A stretch of 64,000 nt of DNA, taken from contig NZ_QMIM01000024.1 in assembly GCF_003287355.1 (NCBI RefSeq), forward strand, positions 1-64,000, given 5' to 3'. The position numbers and the translations under genes were made by a program. The notes below the pieces were generated by a model. That model was not told where the DNA came from, ran no database searches, and saw nothing but the letters and a program-made list of their open reading frames with translations. This stretch comes from Halorubrum sp. 48-1-W. Its GTDB lineage: Archaea; Halobacteriota; Halobacteria; Halobacteriales; Haloferacaceae. This document shows, in pieces, positions 25,703 through 35,417 of this stretch; the first letter of the stretch is position 1; each line of letters opens with the position of its first letter.

Positions 25703-26881
25703 CTAGAACAGCGACTCGAGCTCGTCGCCGTCGTCGCTGACGAGGTCGTCGAGGTTCTGGTCGCTCTCCTGGCGGATCTCGTCCAGGTTGTCCTGCGCCT
25801 CGATGGCGACCTGCTGGAGCTCCTTGATCCGGGGGACGTTCGTGACACCCGCGAGCAGGATCACGGTGGCGACGAAGCCCGCACCGCGGTACGGGTAGTC
25901 GCCGCCGCGGACCTCCATCGAGCCGGTCTGCTCTTCGAGCCACTTCCGGCCGCGCTCGATACCTTTCCGGTTGAGGTACTCGGGCGGCCCCGCGAGCACG
26001 AGCAGCGCCCGCTCCGCGCCCTCGATCTCACAGGGAAGGGTGAGCCGGCCGAGCGCCGCCTTGCGGACGAGGCTCGTGATCCGGTTCGTGGTGTGGGCGC
26101 TGTCGAGCTCGTCGCCGCCGTCGTCGTTGCGGAGCCGGGAGAGCAGCCCCCCCGAGCTGCGCTCCTCGACCTCCTCCTCGGCGTAGCCGACCGTGGAGAC
26201 GCCGCCGCCCGAGAGCGTGTTGATGATCTCCGAGGAGTCGACGACGCTCTCCGCGACCTCCTGACCCTGCTGGATCTCGCCCGCGCCGAACAGGATCCCG
26301 AAGCGCCGGACGATCTCCTCGTTGATCTCCTCGTAGCCGCCCTGGACGGACTCGCCCGTCTTCCGCCAGGCGTCGTTGTCGAACACCATCAGGTTGTCCA
26401 CCTCGCGGACGAACGTCTGGAACGATCGGGCCGCGTTCAGGGTGTAGATGCCGCCCTCGTCGCTGCCGGGTAGCACGCCGAGCCCGTAGACGGGTTCAGT
26501 GTAGATCCGCTTGAGGTGTTTGGCCAACACCGGCGCGCCCCCGGAGCCGGTGCCGCCACCGAGTCCCGCCACGACGAGGAACGCGTCCACCTCGTGGACC
26601 GGGATCGAGTCGATCGCGCCCTGTACCTCGTCGATGTCCTCCTCGGCGATCTCCGCGCCGAGCTCGTTGTCCGCGCCGACCCCGTGACCCTTCACCCGGG
26701 ACTGCCCGATGAGCACGCGCTGGCTCTCGGGGATGTGTTCGAGCCCCATGAGGTCGGCCTTGGCCGTGTTGACCGCAGCCGCGGCGCGCACGATCTCCGA
26801 GCCCGTCCGTTTGTCGTACTCGAGGAACTTGTCGACGACTTTCCCACCCGCCTGTCCGAACCCGATCATTGCCAGTTTCAT
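25703..26881 (-). CDS. cetZ: Tubulin-like cell-shape protein CetZ
   Basis: A 392-residue FtsZ/tubulin-superfamily GTPase of haloarchaea. It starts MKLAMIGFGQAGGKVVDKF and has the tubulin signature LGGGTGSGGAPVLAK, NTAKADLMGL, and a C-terminal domain lacking the FtsZ tail. CetZ1 of Haloferax controls rod shape and motility. The neighbourhood with cofC and cofG looks like the CetZ1 locus as I recall it, so CetZ1 is the best guess. The ATG at 26881 is preceded by GGAGGGAG at a good distance, whereas most genes here look leaderless. Confidence 0.92.
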   Translation of the reverse strand: MKLAMIGFGQAGGKVVDKFLEYDKRTGSEIVRAAAAVNTAKADLMGLEHIPESQRVLIGQSRVKGHGVGADNELGAEIAEEDIDEVQGAIDSIPVHEVDAFLVVAGLGGGTGSGGAPVLAKHLKRIYTEPVYGLGVLPGSDEGGIYTLNAARSFQTFVREVDNLMVFDNDAWRKTGESVQGGYEEINEEIVRRFGILFGAGEIQQGQEVAESVVDSSEIINTLSGGGVSTVGYAEEEVEERSSGGLLSRLRNDDGGDELDSAHTTNRITSLVRKAALGRLTLPCEIEGAERALLVLAGPPEYLNRKGIERGRKWLEEQTGSMEVRGGDYPYRGAGFVATVILLAGVTNVPRIKELQQVAIEAQDNLDEIRQESDQNLDDLVSDDGDELESLF

Positions 26882-26887
26882 AGTGGA

Positions 26888-26895
26888 CTCCCTCC
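26888..26895 (-). promoter_or_regulatory. Strong Shine-Dalgarno sequence of cetZ
   Basis: GGAGGGAG on the minus strand, six bases before the ATG. A TTATG box near 26927-26931 would give a leader of about 20 bases. This is unusual among the mainly leaderless genes of this window. Confidence 0.6.
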
Positions 26896-27113
26896 GTCTT
26901 TGAAACGACCAGAGTGGGATCTGGAACATAAGGCTTCTGGTGACGTTACCAGACCTGAGATCCGCACTCGCCCCGATCCGCCCTTCATCTCCTCGCGGTC
27001 GGCCGATCCGGTGAGCCTCGTCTGGGGGGCTGTTGGGCGTGCTGTCCGGGCGCCGATCTCTGATATAATTCTCTTGTCAATTCCCCCGGTGGCGGTCCCC
27101 ACGGGGTCGACGG

Positions 27114-28010
27114 TCATTCGATCCCCAGATACGCCGAGAGCGTGGTCATCTCCGCCTCGTCGACGTCGAACGCGTCGACGTCGTTGTCGGCGGTCGTGTT
27201 GTCGAACTTCAACGACCGGTACTGGTCCCCGCCCATCGGGAACCCGGGGACGATCCCCAGCACCGAGAGGCCGACCTTCGCGAGCGGCATCGGTAGTGGA
27301 ACGATCCGTACGCCTTTCCGTTCGGCCTCGTAGACGAGCTCCGTCACCTGTCGTAGCGTCAGCACCTCCGGACCGCCCACCTCGTAGGTCTCGCCGACGT
27401 ATACGTCGGACTCCAGAGCAGCCACGAGCATCGGGACGAGGTCCTCGACGTGGATCGGCTGGAAGCGTGTCTTGCCGCCGCCGGGAAGCGGATACAGGGG
27501 CACGCCCGGGGCGAACATCCCCTTGAGCCGCTTCGTGAAGGAGACGAACTCGCCGCCCTCGCCGAAGACGACCGACGGCCGGAACACCGTCCAGTCGAGA
27601 TCGCTCCCGCGGACGATCCTCTCGGCTTCCCCCTTCGCCCGGATGTACGCCGTGTCGCCGTCGGGGTCGGCGCCGAGCGCGCTCAGCTGAAGGAACCGGT
27701 CGGCGCCGGCCTCCTCACAAGCCCGGACGAGGTTCTCGGTCCCGCCGCGGTGGACCCGGTCGTGCATGACGTTGCCGCCCTTCGGCTCGAAGAGCGGCGA
27801 GAGCGCGACCAGGTTAACCACCGCGTCCTGGCCCTCGACCGCGGGCGCGATGGAGTCGTAGGCCGTGACGTCGCCGACGGCGGAGTCGACCTCTTCGGGG
27901 GTCTCGGCGGGCGAACTCGACATCGCGGTCACCTCGTGGCCGTCCTCGACGAGCGCGCGACAGAGGTACGACCCGATGAACCCGGTTCCGCCGGCTACCA
28001 GCACCTTCAT
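27114..28010 (-). CDS. NAD-dependent epimerase/complex I NDUFA9-type protein
   Basis: A 298-residue atypical SDR. MKVLVAGGTGFIGSYLCRAL is the cofactor motif; VVNLVALSPLFEP, RFLQLSALGADPDGDTAYIRAKGEAE and the WTVFRPSVVFGEGGEF block match NDUFA9-like proteins that bind NAD(P)H and lack the usual sugar-epimerase role. The YIRAKGEAE segment retains YxxxK. Function in haloarchaea is unknown. It lies upstream of cetZ on the same strand, with a 232-base gap that contains a second TATA-like sequence (AATTATATC, minus strand, about 27060). Confidence 0.85.
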   Translation of the reverse strand: MKVLVAGGTGFIGSYLCRALVEDGHEVTAMSSSPAETPEEVDSAVGDVTAYDSIAPAVEGQDAVVNLVALSPLFEPKGGNVMHDRVHRGGTENLVRACEEAGADRFLQLSALGADPDGDTAYIRAKGEAERIVRGSDLDWTVFRPSVVFGEGGEFVSFTKRLKGMFAPGVPLYPLPGGGKTRFQPIHVEDLVPMLVAALESDVYVGETYEVGGPEVLTLRQVTELVYEAERKGVRIVPLPMPLAKVGLSVLGIVPGFPMGGDQYRSLKFDNTTADNDVDAFDVDEAEMTTLSAYLGIE

Positions 28011-28100
28011 ATCCCTTCGGTTTGCGAGGAACGAAGGTAAAGTTACCGCGGCGTCAGACGCTCGAACGACACGTGTCAACGACACCCAACGTGTTCGACG

Positions 28101-29078
28101 TCAGGTCCACCGGTCCAGGCCGGTCTGGACCCGTGACTCCCGGATGCGTTCGAACCCGCGAGCGACCTCGTCGGCGTCGACACCCCACTCCTCGACCACG
28201 TACGCCCGTGCGGCCTCGACGTCCGGGTCGATCGTCGCGTCGAAGCCAACGTCGGAGACCGGTGGGTCGAGGAAGAACTCGCGGACCGCCTCCGCGTTCG
28301 GGATCGACGCGTCGCGCGCCTCGAGGACGCCCCACAGGTCGCCGTGTTCGCGCACCGCCGAGACCGCCGTCTTCGGCCCGACACCGTGGACCCCCTCGTT
28401 GAAGTCGGTTCCACACAGCATGGCGACGTCGACGAGCCCCTCGCGGTCGAGGCCGAGCTCCTCGAGTGTCGCCTCGAGGTCCATCAGCTCCGGGTTGCCC
28501 TTGCTCGTCAGCTGTCGGAGCGTCGTCGGCGCGCCGAAGAGCAGCGTGTCGTAGTCCTCGCTTCCCGCGTGGTCGACGCTCCCCGTCGCAGCCATGTGCG
28601 CACACTGAGCTTCCCCCTCGGCGGGGGCCTCGACCACCGGCACGTCGAGCAGGTCGAACAGCTCACGGGTCGTCTCCTGGATGGTGTCGGTGAGCCGCTG
28701 GGTCCGCGCGGAGAGCCGGGCCGCCTCGATCGCGTCACCCCGCTCGACTGCGGCCGCCTGGCGCTCCTCGGCGCGCTCGCGTTTCTCCCGGCGGTCGGTC
28801 ACCTCGTCGGCCTTCAGCTCCGTCACCTCTCCGTCGAACACCATCACCGGGACCAGGTCGTGTTCGAAGAACTTCGGGAGCCCCTGGACGACCCCGATCA
28901 GGTTGGCGACCTCGACTCCCTCGGCGGTCGTGTAGGCGCCGTCGTTCGTCCACTTCACCGTCGTCGTGAGGTAGCGGTACAGCCAGTTGTGCGCGTCGAC
29001 GGCGACGACGCTCCCCTCCAGCTCCTCGAAGGCGACCTCGCGTATCGACGCGAGGTCGCGCAGGTCCGCGTTTCCCAT
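28101..29078 (-). CDS. fen: Flap endonuclease 1
   Basis: A 325-residue structure-specific nuclease that removes 5' flaps during Okazaki-fragment processing. [20 protein letters not shown] and [15 protein letters not shown] form the N-region, [18 protein letters not shown] the next metal site, [14 protein letters not shown] and [12 protein letters not shown] the I-region, then the helix-hairpin-helix [19 protein letters not shown]. The C-terminal VQTGLDRWT fits a PCNA-binding box. A TTTAATAG box is upstream of the ATG. Confidence 0.96.
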   Translation of the reverse strand: MGNADLRDLASIREVAFEELEGSVVAVDAHNWLYRYLTTTVKWTNDGAYTTAEGVEVANLIGVVQGLPKFFEHDLVPVMVFDGEVTELKADEVTDRREKRERAEERQAAAVERGDAIEAARLSARTQRLTDTIQETTRELFDLLDVPVVEAPAEGEAQCAHMAATGSVDHAGSEDYDTLLFGAPTTLRQLTSKGNPELMDLEATLEELGLDREGLVDVAMLCGTDFNEGVHGVGPKTAVSAVREHGDLWGVLEARDASIPNAEAVREFFLDPPVSDVGFDATIDPDVEAARAYVVEEWGVDADEVARGFERIRESRVQTGLDRWT

Positions 29079-29164
29079 TACGCGTCCGATGGGCTCGCGG
29101 GCTATTAAACGGTCGAGACGGCGGCGGGACGCCGGAGCGATCGGGAGGAAGACGGCCGGACGCG

Positions 29165-30475
29165 CTACGTCGAACTCGCCGGAGCCAGCTCAGCCGCCTT
29201 CGAGCGCGCGCGAGACACGACGGACGGCTTGGCCTCGAACGCGAGCGTGACGTGTTCGTCGGCGTACGTCTCCTCGTCGACGTGGGCGTGGTCGTGGATC
29301 CACGAGACGAGGCTCATCGCGTCGTCGGAGACGGGAACCATCAGTCGCTCGCGCTCCCACTCCGGTAGCTCGGCCTCCACGCGGTCGCGGAGCTCCGCGA
29401 CGCCCGCGCCCGTCCGCGCCGAGACGGCGACCGGGTCCGGCGCGAGCCCCGAGAGCGCGGCGCGTTTGTCCGCCAGCTCGCCGGGATCGAGCCGGTCTAT
29501 CTTGTTGAAGACGGTGACGATGGGGGCCTCGTTGCGCTCGTACAGCGTGTCGTGGCTCGTCACGAGCTTCTCGCGCATCTCGGGGACCGGCTCGCTCGCG
29601 TCCACCACGAGCAACACGAGGTCCGCGCGGTACACCGAGTCCAGCGTCGACTCGAACGACTCGACGAGCCAGTGCGGGAGGTCCGCGATGAACCCGACCG
29701 TGTCCGTGAGCAGGACGTCCCGTTTCTCCATCTCCACCCGACGGGTCGTCGTGCCGAGCGTGGTGAACAGCATGTCCTCCGACTCGGCGGTTCGTTCGAG
29801 GTCCGGGTGGCGGTCCTCGTTCTCGTCGACGTCGAGTTCGGCGGCCAGCTGCCGCATCAGCGTCGACTTCCCGGCGTTGGTGTAGCCCGCAAGCGCGACG
29901 AGGTCGAACCCGGAGTCGCGGCGCTGCTCGCGGCGGGCCTGCTCCTTCTCCGCGATCGACTCCAGCTCGTCGCGGATCTCCGATATCTGGCGTTTGATGT
30001 CGCGCTCGACGCTCTCGTCGTACTCGCCGAGCCCCATGAAGCCGGGCCGTTCGTCGCGTTTCGCCAGGCTGGCCTTCGCCTCCGCGCGCGGCAGCTCGTA
30101 GCGCAGTTCGGCGAGTTCGACCTGGAGCTGGGCCTTCCGGGTGTTCGCGCGCTGCCCGAAGATCTCGAGGATGAGCGTGAACCGGTCGATCACCTCGACG
30201 CCCTCGGGAAGTTTCTTCCCTATGTTGAACGTTTGATACGGCCCCACGTCGTTGTCGATCACGACGCAGTCGGCGTCCCGCTCGCGGACGAGGTCGCGGA
30301 GCTCCGCGACCTTCCCCTCCCCGAACATGAACGCGGCGTCCTCGGTGCGAGTCTGGGCCAGCCCGCCGACGACCTCGTAGCCCGCGGCCTCCGCGAGCCG
30401 GGATATCTCGGTCAGGTCGGCGTTGCCGGCGTCGACGCGCTTGGCCACGACTGCCCGGCTGGAGTCGTCACTCAC
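29165..30475 (-). CDS. hflX: GTPase HflX
   Basis: A 436-residue ribosome-associated GTPase. The N-terminal HflX domain includes [34 protein letters not shown] and [14 protein letters not shown]. The linker is a helical [10 protein letters not shown] region. The G domain holds [18 protein letters not shown] (G1), the G3 [17 protein letters not shown] and VFNKIDRL (G4). Bacterial HflX splits stalled ribosomes; the archaeal role is likely similar. The ATG overlaps the stop of the DUF2209 gene (ATGA). Confidence 0.95.
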   Translation of the reverse strand: MSDDSSRAVVAKRVDAGNADLTEISRLAEAAGYEVVGGLAQTRTEDAAFMFGEGKVAELRDLVRERDADCVVIDNDVGPYQTFNIGKKLPEGVEVIDRFTLILEIFGQRANTRKAQLQVELAELRYELPRAEAKASLAKRDERPGFMGLGEYDESVERDIKRQISEIRDELESIAEKEQARREQRRDSGFDLVALAGYTNAGKSTLMRQLAAELDVDENEDRHPDLERTAESEDMLFTTLGTTTRRVEMEKRDVLLTDTVGFIADLPHWLVESFESTLDSVYRADLVLLVVDASEPVPEMREKLVTSHDTLYERNEAPIVTVFNKIDRLDPGELADKRAALSGLAPDPVAVSARTGAGVAELRDRVEAELPEWERERLMVPVSDDAMSLVSWIHDHAHVDEETYADEHVTLAFEAKPSVVSRARSKAAELAPASST

Positions 30476-30898
30476 AGGAGCAACCCCCGAGCGGCGTACG
30501 CGGCGTGATGTGCGGCCTGCACTGTTTCGCGTTCACCTATGCTCTCGACGTATTTAAAATCGGGCTGGAAGCTCAGCCCCACCAGCTCCGCGGGCTCCTC
30601 GTAGAACTCGCCGTGTTCGGAGACGACCGGACAGGCCGGCGGCTCCGGGAGGTTCCCCACCGCCTCGGCGACGAGGTCCACGGTCGCCTCGAGGGTCGGC
30701 CCCTCGCGCACGCTGGCGAACCCGATCCCCTCGACGGAACGGATGCGGCTGGAGTCGATCCGGGCGTGGACCGCGGCCGCGACCATCAGGTACTCGCCGT
30801 CCTCCTCGTGGCGGCCGCTGATGTCGACGCCGACGACCTCAGGGACGGGTGCCGTCCACCTCGGTCGTGTGGACGCACGCCGTGCGCGTTCGAGCCAT
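30472..30898 (-). pseudogene. DUF2209 family protein with an apparent frameshift near the start
   Basis: The frame running from about 30845 to 30472 encodes VVGVDISGRHEEDGEYLMVA and further DUF2209-like sequence (TVDLVAEAVGNLPEPPACPV, YVESIGERETVQAAHHAAYA), an archaeal conserved family. No ATG, GTG or TTG occurs in this frame after the preceding gene. An ATG at 30898, with an AGAAATTCAAG box and GGAGGGGG upstream, opens MARTRTACVHTTEVDGTRP and hits TGA at 30839. Removing one base in the GTCCCTG run (about 30842-30845) would join the two. It could be a sequencing error, a true frameshift, or an unusual start. The stop overlaps hflX by four bases. Confidence 0.6.
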
Positions 30899-30956
30899 GG
30901 TGGCCGTAGATCCCCCTCCGGCTTGAATTTCTCGCTCGACGGGTTCGAGAGTCCGG

Positions 30957-32051
30957 TTACCGGGCCAGCGGCATGTTGTAGCTCGTCTCCTCCGCCATGA
31001 CGACCTCCCAGGTCGCCTCGCACTCGCAGGACACCTGCTCGAAGACGGTCGGGTCCTGCCGGCGGTCGAAGTCCTTGATCGCGGTCTGGACCCGGTCGTC
31101 GCACTCGCCGCAGTTGTGCGCGCCCCGGTCGGAACCGTGCCCGACCGGGTCGGAGACGACGATGGCGTCGACGTCGGCGGTCTCCTCGAGGACGTGTGCG
31201 ACCGTCCAGAGCCACGGCGGCCGGTAGCCGCCCTCGAAGAACAGCTCGTCGACCATGGTGTACCGCTGGACGTTCGTCGGGTTCATCGAGACGGTGTGAC
31301 ACCCCCCGACGTCCGCGCATCGGCGGATCGAGTCGACCATGTCCGCGGCGGCCTCCGGCTCCGCGAGGAACGGCGGCTTCAGAAGTAGATACGCCTTGAC
31401 GCCCACGTCGGCGTCGAACGTAGCGTCGGCGGCTTCAGCCTCGCCGCAGGCCTCCTCGAAGTCGGCGAACGCGAAGTACTTGTTCACGCAGTCGCGCCGG
31501 ACGCGGTCGGTCGCGGTTTCGAGCCCGACCGCCACGTCGGTCGCGATCCCGTGGTCGGCGAAGTCGCCGATCTTCTCGCGGTCGACGAAGTCCGGCAACG
31601 ACTCGACGACGATCCGGTCGCGGTCCGCGAACGTCTCGGCGATCGCCCGGCGCGTCTCCGCGGGGACCTCACGCTCGTCGAGGAAGGAGCCGGAGGTGTA
31701 GATCTTGATCAGCTCCGCTGGCTCCTCGGCGTTCTCGCGTTCGTGGTCGAGACACGCCTCGATCTGGGTGAGGAGGTCCTCGTGGCTCACGCTACCGCCC
31801 TCGACTGACTCCGCGACGTACCCGCACATGGTACAGCCGCCGGCGCGGGCCCAGCGACAGCCGCCGGTGTTCAAGATGATCGTGAGCGAGTTCACCACCC
31901 CGTCAGGGGTGTTGTCCTCGTCGATCCAGACCCGGGTCGGCTCCGTCGGGTCGTACGTCTCCGAGCGCTCGGCGCGGATGTCGCGCATGACCGCGTTGTG
32001 CGCGTCCATGCCGCGCCCCTGCTCGTACGCCTCGGGGCTCGGTTGACTCAT
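30957..32051 (-). CDS. Archaeosine biosynthesis radical SAM protein RaSEA
   Basis: A 364-residue Elp3-like radical-SAM protein. The cluster motif is NTGGCRWARAGGCTMCGY, then IYTSGSFLDEREVP and VGLETATDRVRRDCVNK. The C-terminal part has HNCGECDDRVQTAI and VSCECEATWEV, a second cysteine set. RaSEA works with ArcS to turn preQ0-lysine-tRNA into archaeosine at tRNA position 15. The length and the cysteine layout fit. A CTTTACG box lies about 26 bases before the ATG. It is followed by DUF2209 and hflX on the same strand. Confidence 0.88.
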   Translation of the reverse strand: MSQPSPEAYEQGRGMDAHNAVMRDIRAERSETYDPTEPTRVWIDEDNTPDGVVNSLTIILNTGGCRWARAGGCTMCGYVAESVEGGSVSHEDLLTQIEACLDHERENAEEPAELIKIYTSGSFLDEREVPAETRRAIAETFADRDRIVVESLPDFVDREKIGDFADHGIATDVAVGLETATDRVRRDCVNKYFAFADFEEACGEAEAADATFDADVGVKAYLLLKPPFLAEPEAAADMVDSIRRCADVGGCHTVSMNPTNVQRYTMVDELFFEGGYRPPWLWTVAHVLEETADVDAIVVSDPVGHGSDRGAHNCGECDDRVQTAIKDFDRRQDPTVFEQVSCECEATWEVVMAEETSYNMPLAR

Positions 32052-32177
32052 TGTCGGGGAGAGCGGCCGAGCGCGTAAAGCCGTGTCGTCACGTCGGGAG
32101 GGTGGCGAACACGACCCCGAGCCCGAAGCGGACGAACGTCGCCGACGCGACGACGGCGCACCACCTCACGCCGTCTG

Positions 32178-32660
32178 CTACTTCGACGTCCGTTTCCCTC
32201 GAACGGCCCTGACCGCGACGGCGAGGACGCCCGCCGTCGCCCCGACCGCGTTGACGAGCGAGTCGCGCCACGCGAAGGTCCGCCAGGGCACCCCGATCTG
32301 GAGGAGTTCCACGCCGAACCCGAAGGCGACCGCGACCGCCCCCGCGACGACCAGTCCACGGCTGTCGCGGCCCGTCGCGCCCGCCGACAACGCGGCGAGC
32401 ACCGCGTAACCGACGAAGTGGAACGGGTCCGTCGGCGCGATCACGCCGGCGACGGCCTCGAGTATACCGTGACCTCCCCCGGCGCTCTCGCCACCCACGT
32501 TCGGTACGGGAACGAGCGACACGGCGAGAACGACCACTGCGAAGGCGGCTGCCGGTCGACGGCGGTCCCGGGAGGTGGCACGCGTCGGGCCCCGACCCCT
32601 GTCTGTCGATCCACCGTGTTCGGTCGCGTCCGCCGACCCCTCGCGCCTCGAGTCGCTCAT
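32178..32660 (-). CDS. VanZ family membrane protein
   Basis: A 160-residue protein with a polar 35-residue N-terminus and about four helices: AAFAVVVLAVSLVPV, FHFVGYAVLAALSAG, LVVAGAVAVAFGFGVELLQIG, and LVNAVGATAGVLAVAVRAV. The GFGVELLQIGVPWRTFAWRD block, with its glutamate and aspartate between the last helices, is the VanZ hallmark. Function beyond the family name is unknown; VanZ confers low-level teicoplanin resistance in some bacteria. Confidence 0.85.
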   Translation of the reverse strand: MSDSRREGSADATEHGGSTDRGRGPTRATSRDRRRPAAAFAVVVLAVSLVPVPNVGGESAGGGHGILEAVAGVIAPTDPFHFVGYAVLAALSAGATGRDSRGLVVAGAVAVAFGFGVELLQIGVPWRTFAWRDSLVNAVGATAGVLAVAVRAVRGKRTSK

Positions 32661-32973
32661 GACCGCCCGTTCGATCGGGGGGCGGATAGCTCTTCGCGGC
32701 GCCCGTGACGTGTACTATCGGAAAAAACCGCCGACTCCGTCGTGCTCGTCGCCCGTCTGCCCGCGAAACCACCCATGAGAACGTCCGTGAACCGGTCTCG
32801 GCTCTCCACCGTCTCCCGTCCGCAACGGGAGCGTGCCCGTGTCGACGCGTTCACTCGCTCGGCGGGGACTCCCCGGCGTGACGGGACCCGTGTAACTGGT
32901 TTCGGTTTCGACGCGACGTGAAGAGCTAACAGGCTGTGGTCCGTCTATAATGAACGAGCATTACATGACTGAC
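32661..32973. other. Divergent spacer between VanZ and aldehyde oxidoreductase genes
   Basis: 313 bases with no gene I can support. It holds a TTTTTTCC (minus strand, about 32723-32730) that could serve VanZ with a leader, and a clear TATAAT at 32946-32951 serving the oxidoreductase gene. Confidence 0.6.
32946..32951 (+). promoter_or_regulatory. TATA box of the aldehyde oxidoreductase gene
   Basis: TATAAT, centred 25 bases before the ATG at 32974. It overlaps the first in-frame ATG (32950), so that codon would not be in the mRNA. Confidence 0.6.
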
Positions 32974-34890
32974 ATGGGTGGCTACAGGGACCGAGTTGCA
33001 CAGGTCGATCTCGGCGAGGGAGCGGTCGAGTACCGTGGGATCGACGACGAGGACGCCGAGAAGTACATCGGCGCGCGCGGGCTGGGCGTCAAGTACGTCT
33101 TCGACGCCGGGCCGGACGTCGACCCGATGGGGCCGGACAACCGCCTGGCGTTCATGACCGGTCCGCTCACGGGCACGCAGACCGTGATGAGCGGCCGGAT
33201 CGCGTTGGTCACCAAGTCCCCGCTCACGGGGACGGTCACCGACTCGCACCACGGCGGCTGGTCCGGCGCGCGCCTCAAGTGGGCCGGCCTCGACGGTATC
33301 CTCCTCGACGGGAAGAGCGACGACCCGGTGTACCTCGTCGTCGAGGACGGCGACGTGGAAGTCCGCGACGCCTCCCGCGTCTGGGGCAAGGGCGTCCACG
33401 ACACCATCGACGAACTCGGCGAGGAGGTCGAAGGGTCGGTCGGCAAGAACCTCTCGGTGATGGCCATCGGACAGGCCGGCGAGAACGGCGTCCGATACGC
33501 CTGCGTGATGAACGAGGACGACCGCGCGTCCGGCCGCGGCGGCACGGGTGCCGTGATGGGCTCGAAGAACGTCAAGGCGGTCGTCGTGAAGAGCGGCACC
33601 GACATGCCGAAGCCGGCCGATCCGGAGACGTTCAAGAAGGGGTACCAGCAGTCGATGGAGGTCATCCGGGAGTCGGACGTGACCGCGCCCAACGAGGGCG
33701 GGCTCTCGATGTACGGCACGAACGTCCTGATGAACGCGACCAACGAGATGGACGGGCTGCCGACGAAGAACGCGAAGTACACCTCCACGGAGGCGTACAA
33801 CGAGACCGAGGGTGTCGACGTCGACGCCGAGCGGGTCTCCGGCGAGAACGTCCGCGAGAACATCCTCGTCGACGAGCCGACGTGTCACTCCTGTCCGGTG
33901 GCGTGTAAGAAGGAGGTCGAGGTCCAGCTCAACCACAAGGGCGAGGACATGAACGTCCGCATGGAGTCCTACGAGTACGAGTCGGCGTGGGCGCTCGGCC
34001 CGAACGCGGGACACACCGATCGCGACGAGATAGCCCTGATGCTCGATCGCTGTAACGACGTGGGCGTCGACACCATCGAGGTCGGCAACACGATGGCGAT
34101 GGCGATGGAGATGACCGAGGAGGGCAAACTCGACGCCGGCATCGACTGGGGCGACTCCGAACGGATGATCGACCTCATCGACGAGATCGGCAACCGCTCG
34201 AGCGAACTGGGCGACCTCCTCGCGAAGGGTCCCGACCGGCTCGCCGACGCGAAGGACGCCCACGACAACAAGCTCTCGGTGAAAGGCCAGAGCATCGCGG
34301 CGTACGACCCGCGCTGCATGAAGGGGATGGCGATCGCGTTCGCCACCTCGAACCGCGGGGCGTGTCACCTGCGGGGGTACACGCCCGCAGCGGAGATCCT
34401 CGGGATCCCCGAGAAAGTCGACCCCTACGAGTGGGAGGGCAAAGGCGAGTTAACCGCCACCTTCCAGGACCTACACGCGATCTCGGACTCGTTCGACATC
34501 TGTAAGTTCAACGCGTTCGCGGAGGGGATCGAGGAGTACGTCCTCCAGTACAGCGGGATGACGGGCAGGGAGGTCACCGAGGACGAACTGTTCGAGGCGG
34601 GCGAGCGGATCTACAACCTCGAACGCTACTTCAACAACCTCGCCGGCTTCGACGGCGAGGACGACAGCCTCCCCGGCCGGTTCGTGGAGGGCCACCCGGA
34701 CGCGATCCCGGGGCAGGGCGCGAGCGAGGGCGAGTTGGCCGAGCTCGACCTGATGAAAGCGGAGTACTACGAGCACCGTGGCTGGGTCGACGGGGTCGTC
34801 CCGGACGAGAAGCTCGACGAGCTGGGGATCGATGTCGGACCCGGCACCGGAGTCTCCGCCGGCGACTCCGCGGCGCCCGCGGACGACTGA
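32974..34890 (+). CDS. aor: Tungsten-dependent aldehyde:ferredoxin oxidoreductase family protein
   Basis: A 638-residue enzyme oxidising aldehydes to acids with ferredoxin. The pterin-binding N-domain shows YIGARGLGVKYVFDAGP, LAFMTGPLTGTQTVMSGR, VTKSPLTGTVTDSHHGGW and GRGGTGAVMGSKNVKAV. Cysteines for the 4Fe-4S cluster are in PTCHSCPVACKKEVE with a later GACHLRGYTPAAEILG. Three in-frame ATGs exist (32950, 32965, 32974). I chose the last because the TATA box is 25 bases before it, though 32965 (MTDMGGYRD) is also plausible. Clustered at a distance from moaA. Confidence 0.9.
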   Translation: MGGYRDRVAQVDLGEGAVEYRGIDDEDAEKYIGARGLGVKYVFDAGPDVDPMGPDNRLAFMTGPLTGTQTVMSGRIALVTKSPLTGTVTDSHHGGWSGARLKWAGLDGILLDGKSDDPVYLVVEDGDVEVRDASRVWGKGVHDTIDELGEEVEGSVGKNLSVMAIGQAGENGVRYACVMNEDDRASGRGGTGAVMGSKNVKAVVVKSGTDMPKPADPETFKKGYQQSMEVIRESDVTAPNEGGLSMYGTNVLMNATNEMDGLPTKNAKYTSTEAYNETEGVDVDAERVSGENVRENILVDEPTCHSCPVACKKEVEVQLNHKGEDMNVRMESYEYESAWALGPNAGHTDRDEIALMLDRCNDVGVDTIEVGNTMAMAMEMTEEGKLDAGIDWGDSERMIDLIDEIGNRSSELGDLLAKGPDRLADAKDAHDNKLSVKGQSIAAYDPRCMKGMAIAFATSNRGACHLRGYTPAAEILGIPEKVDPYEWEGKGELTATFQDLHAISDSFDICKFNAFAEGIEEYVLQYSGMTGREVTEDELFEAGERIYNLERYFNNLAGFDGEDDSLPGRFVEGHPDAIPGQGASEGELAELDLMKAEYYEHRGWVDGVVPDEKLDELGIDVGPGTGVSAGDSAAPADD

Positions 34891-34893
34891 CCC

Positions 34894-34965
34894 GGCCGAC
34901 GAAGGTTCGGGCCGACGAAGGTTCGGGCCGACGACGACTCCGGCCGACTCCGGCCGACGACGGCC
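34894..34965. repeat. 16-bp intergenic tandem repeat
   Basis: GGCCGACGAAGGTTCG is repeated at 34894 and 34910, then degenerates into GGCCGACGAC and GGCCGACTCC units to about 34965, immediately after the oxidoreductase stop. Confidence 0.85.
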
Positions 34966-35027
34966 ATCCTGACTGACGGCGGTTCGAGCCGTCCATTTTT
35001 TACGTCATCCCGCCGGTAGCGTCACAC

Positions 35028-35336
35028 ATGGTCCACGACCCGCTCTCTCCCTCCGAAGCACTGCGCACCCGACTCGGGGCGGCTCTCGCAGCCGTGAGCC
35101 TGTTCGTATTCGTGTACGGCGTCGTGGTCGTCGCGCAACTACTCCTCGCTGTCCTGATCGCGGGGTTCCTGACGGTCGGCGTGTACCTCTGGTATCGGAC
35201 GTTCGCCGTCCTCGATTCGATCGCCGACGCTGTACAGCGGATCGCGGACGCGACGGAACACGAAGCCCACGAAACCGCCGACCGCGACGCGTCGGGTCCC
35301 GTGCGTTCGACCCGGCTCACGGACCGTGAGGAGTGA
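35028..35336 (+). CDS. Small membrane protein, unknown function
   Basis: A 102-residue protein with two close helices (ALAAVSLFVFVYGVVVVA and LLAVLIAGFLTVGVYLWY) followed by an amphipathic helix, VLDSIADAVQRIADATEHEA, and an acidic tail. No known domain. A TTTTTTAC box at 34996-35003 lies 26-29 bases before the ATG, arguing for a real leaderless gene. Confidence 0.75.
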   Translation: MVHDPLSPSEALRTRLGAALAAVSLFVFVYGVVVVAQLLLAVLIAGFLTVGVYLWYRTFAVLDSIADAVQRIADATEHEAHETADRDASGPVRSTRLTDREE

Positions 35337-35417
35337 GTCCAGCTTCGAGGACGGGTCGCGCGACCCGCCCTCTCCGCCGGATTGAAACCCGGGACGTCCT
35401 CGGTCGTGCGTGGAGGG

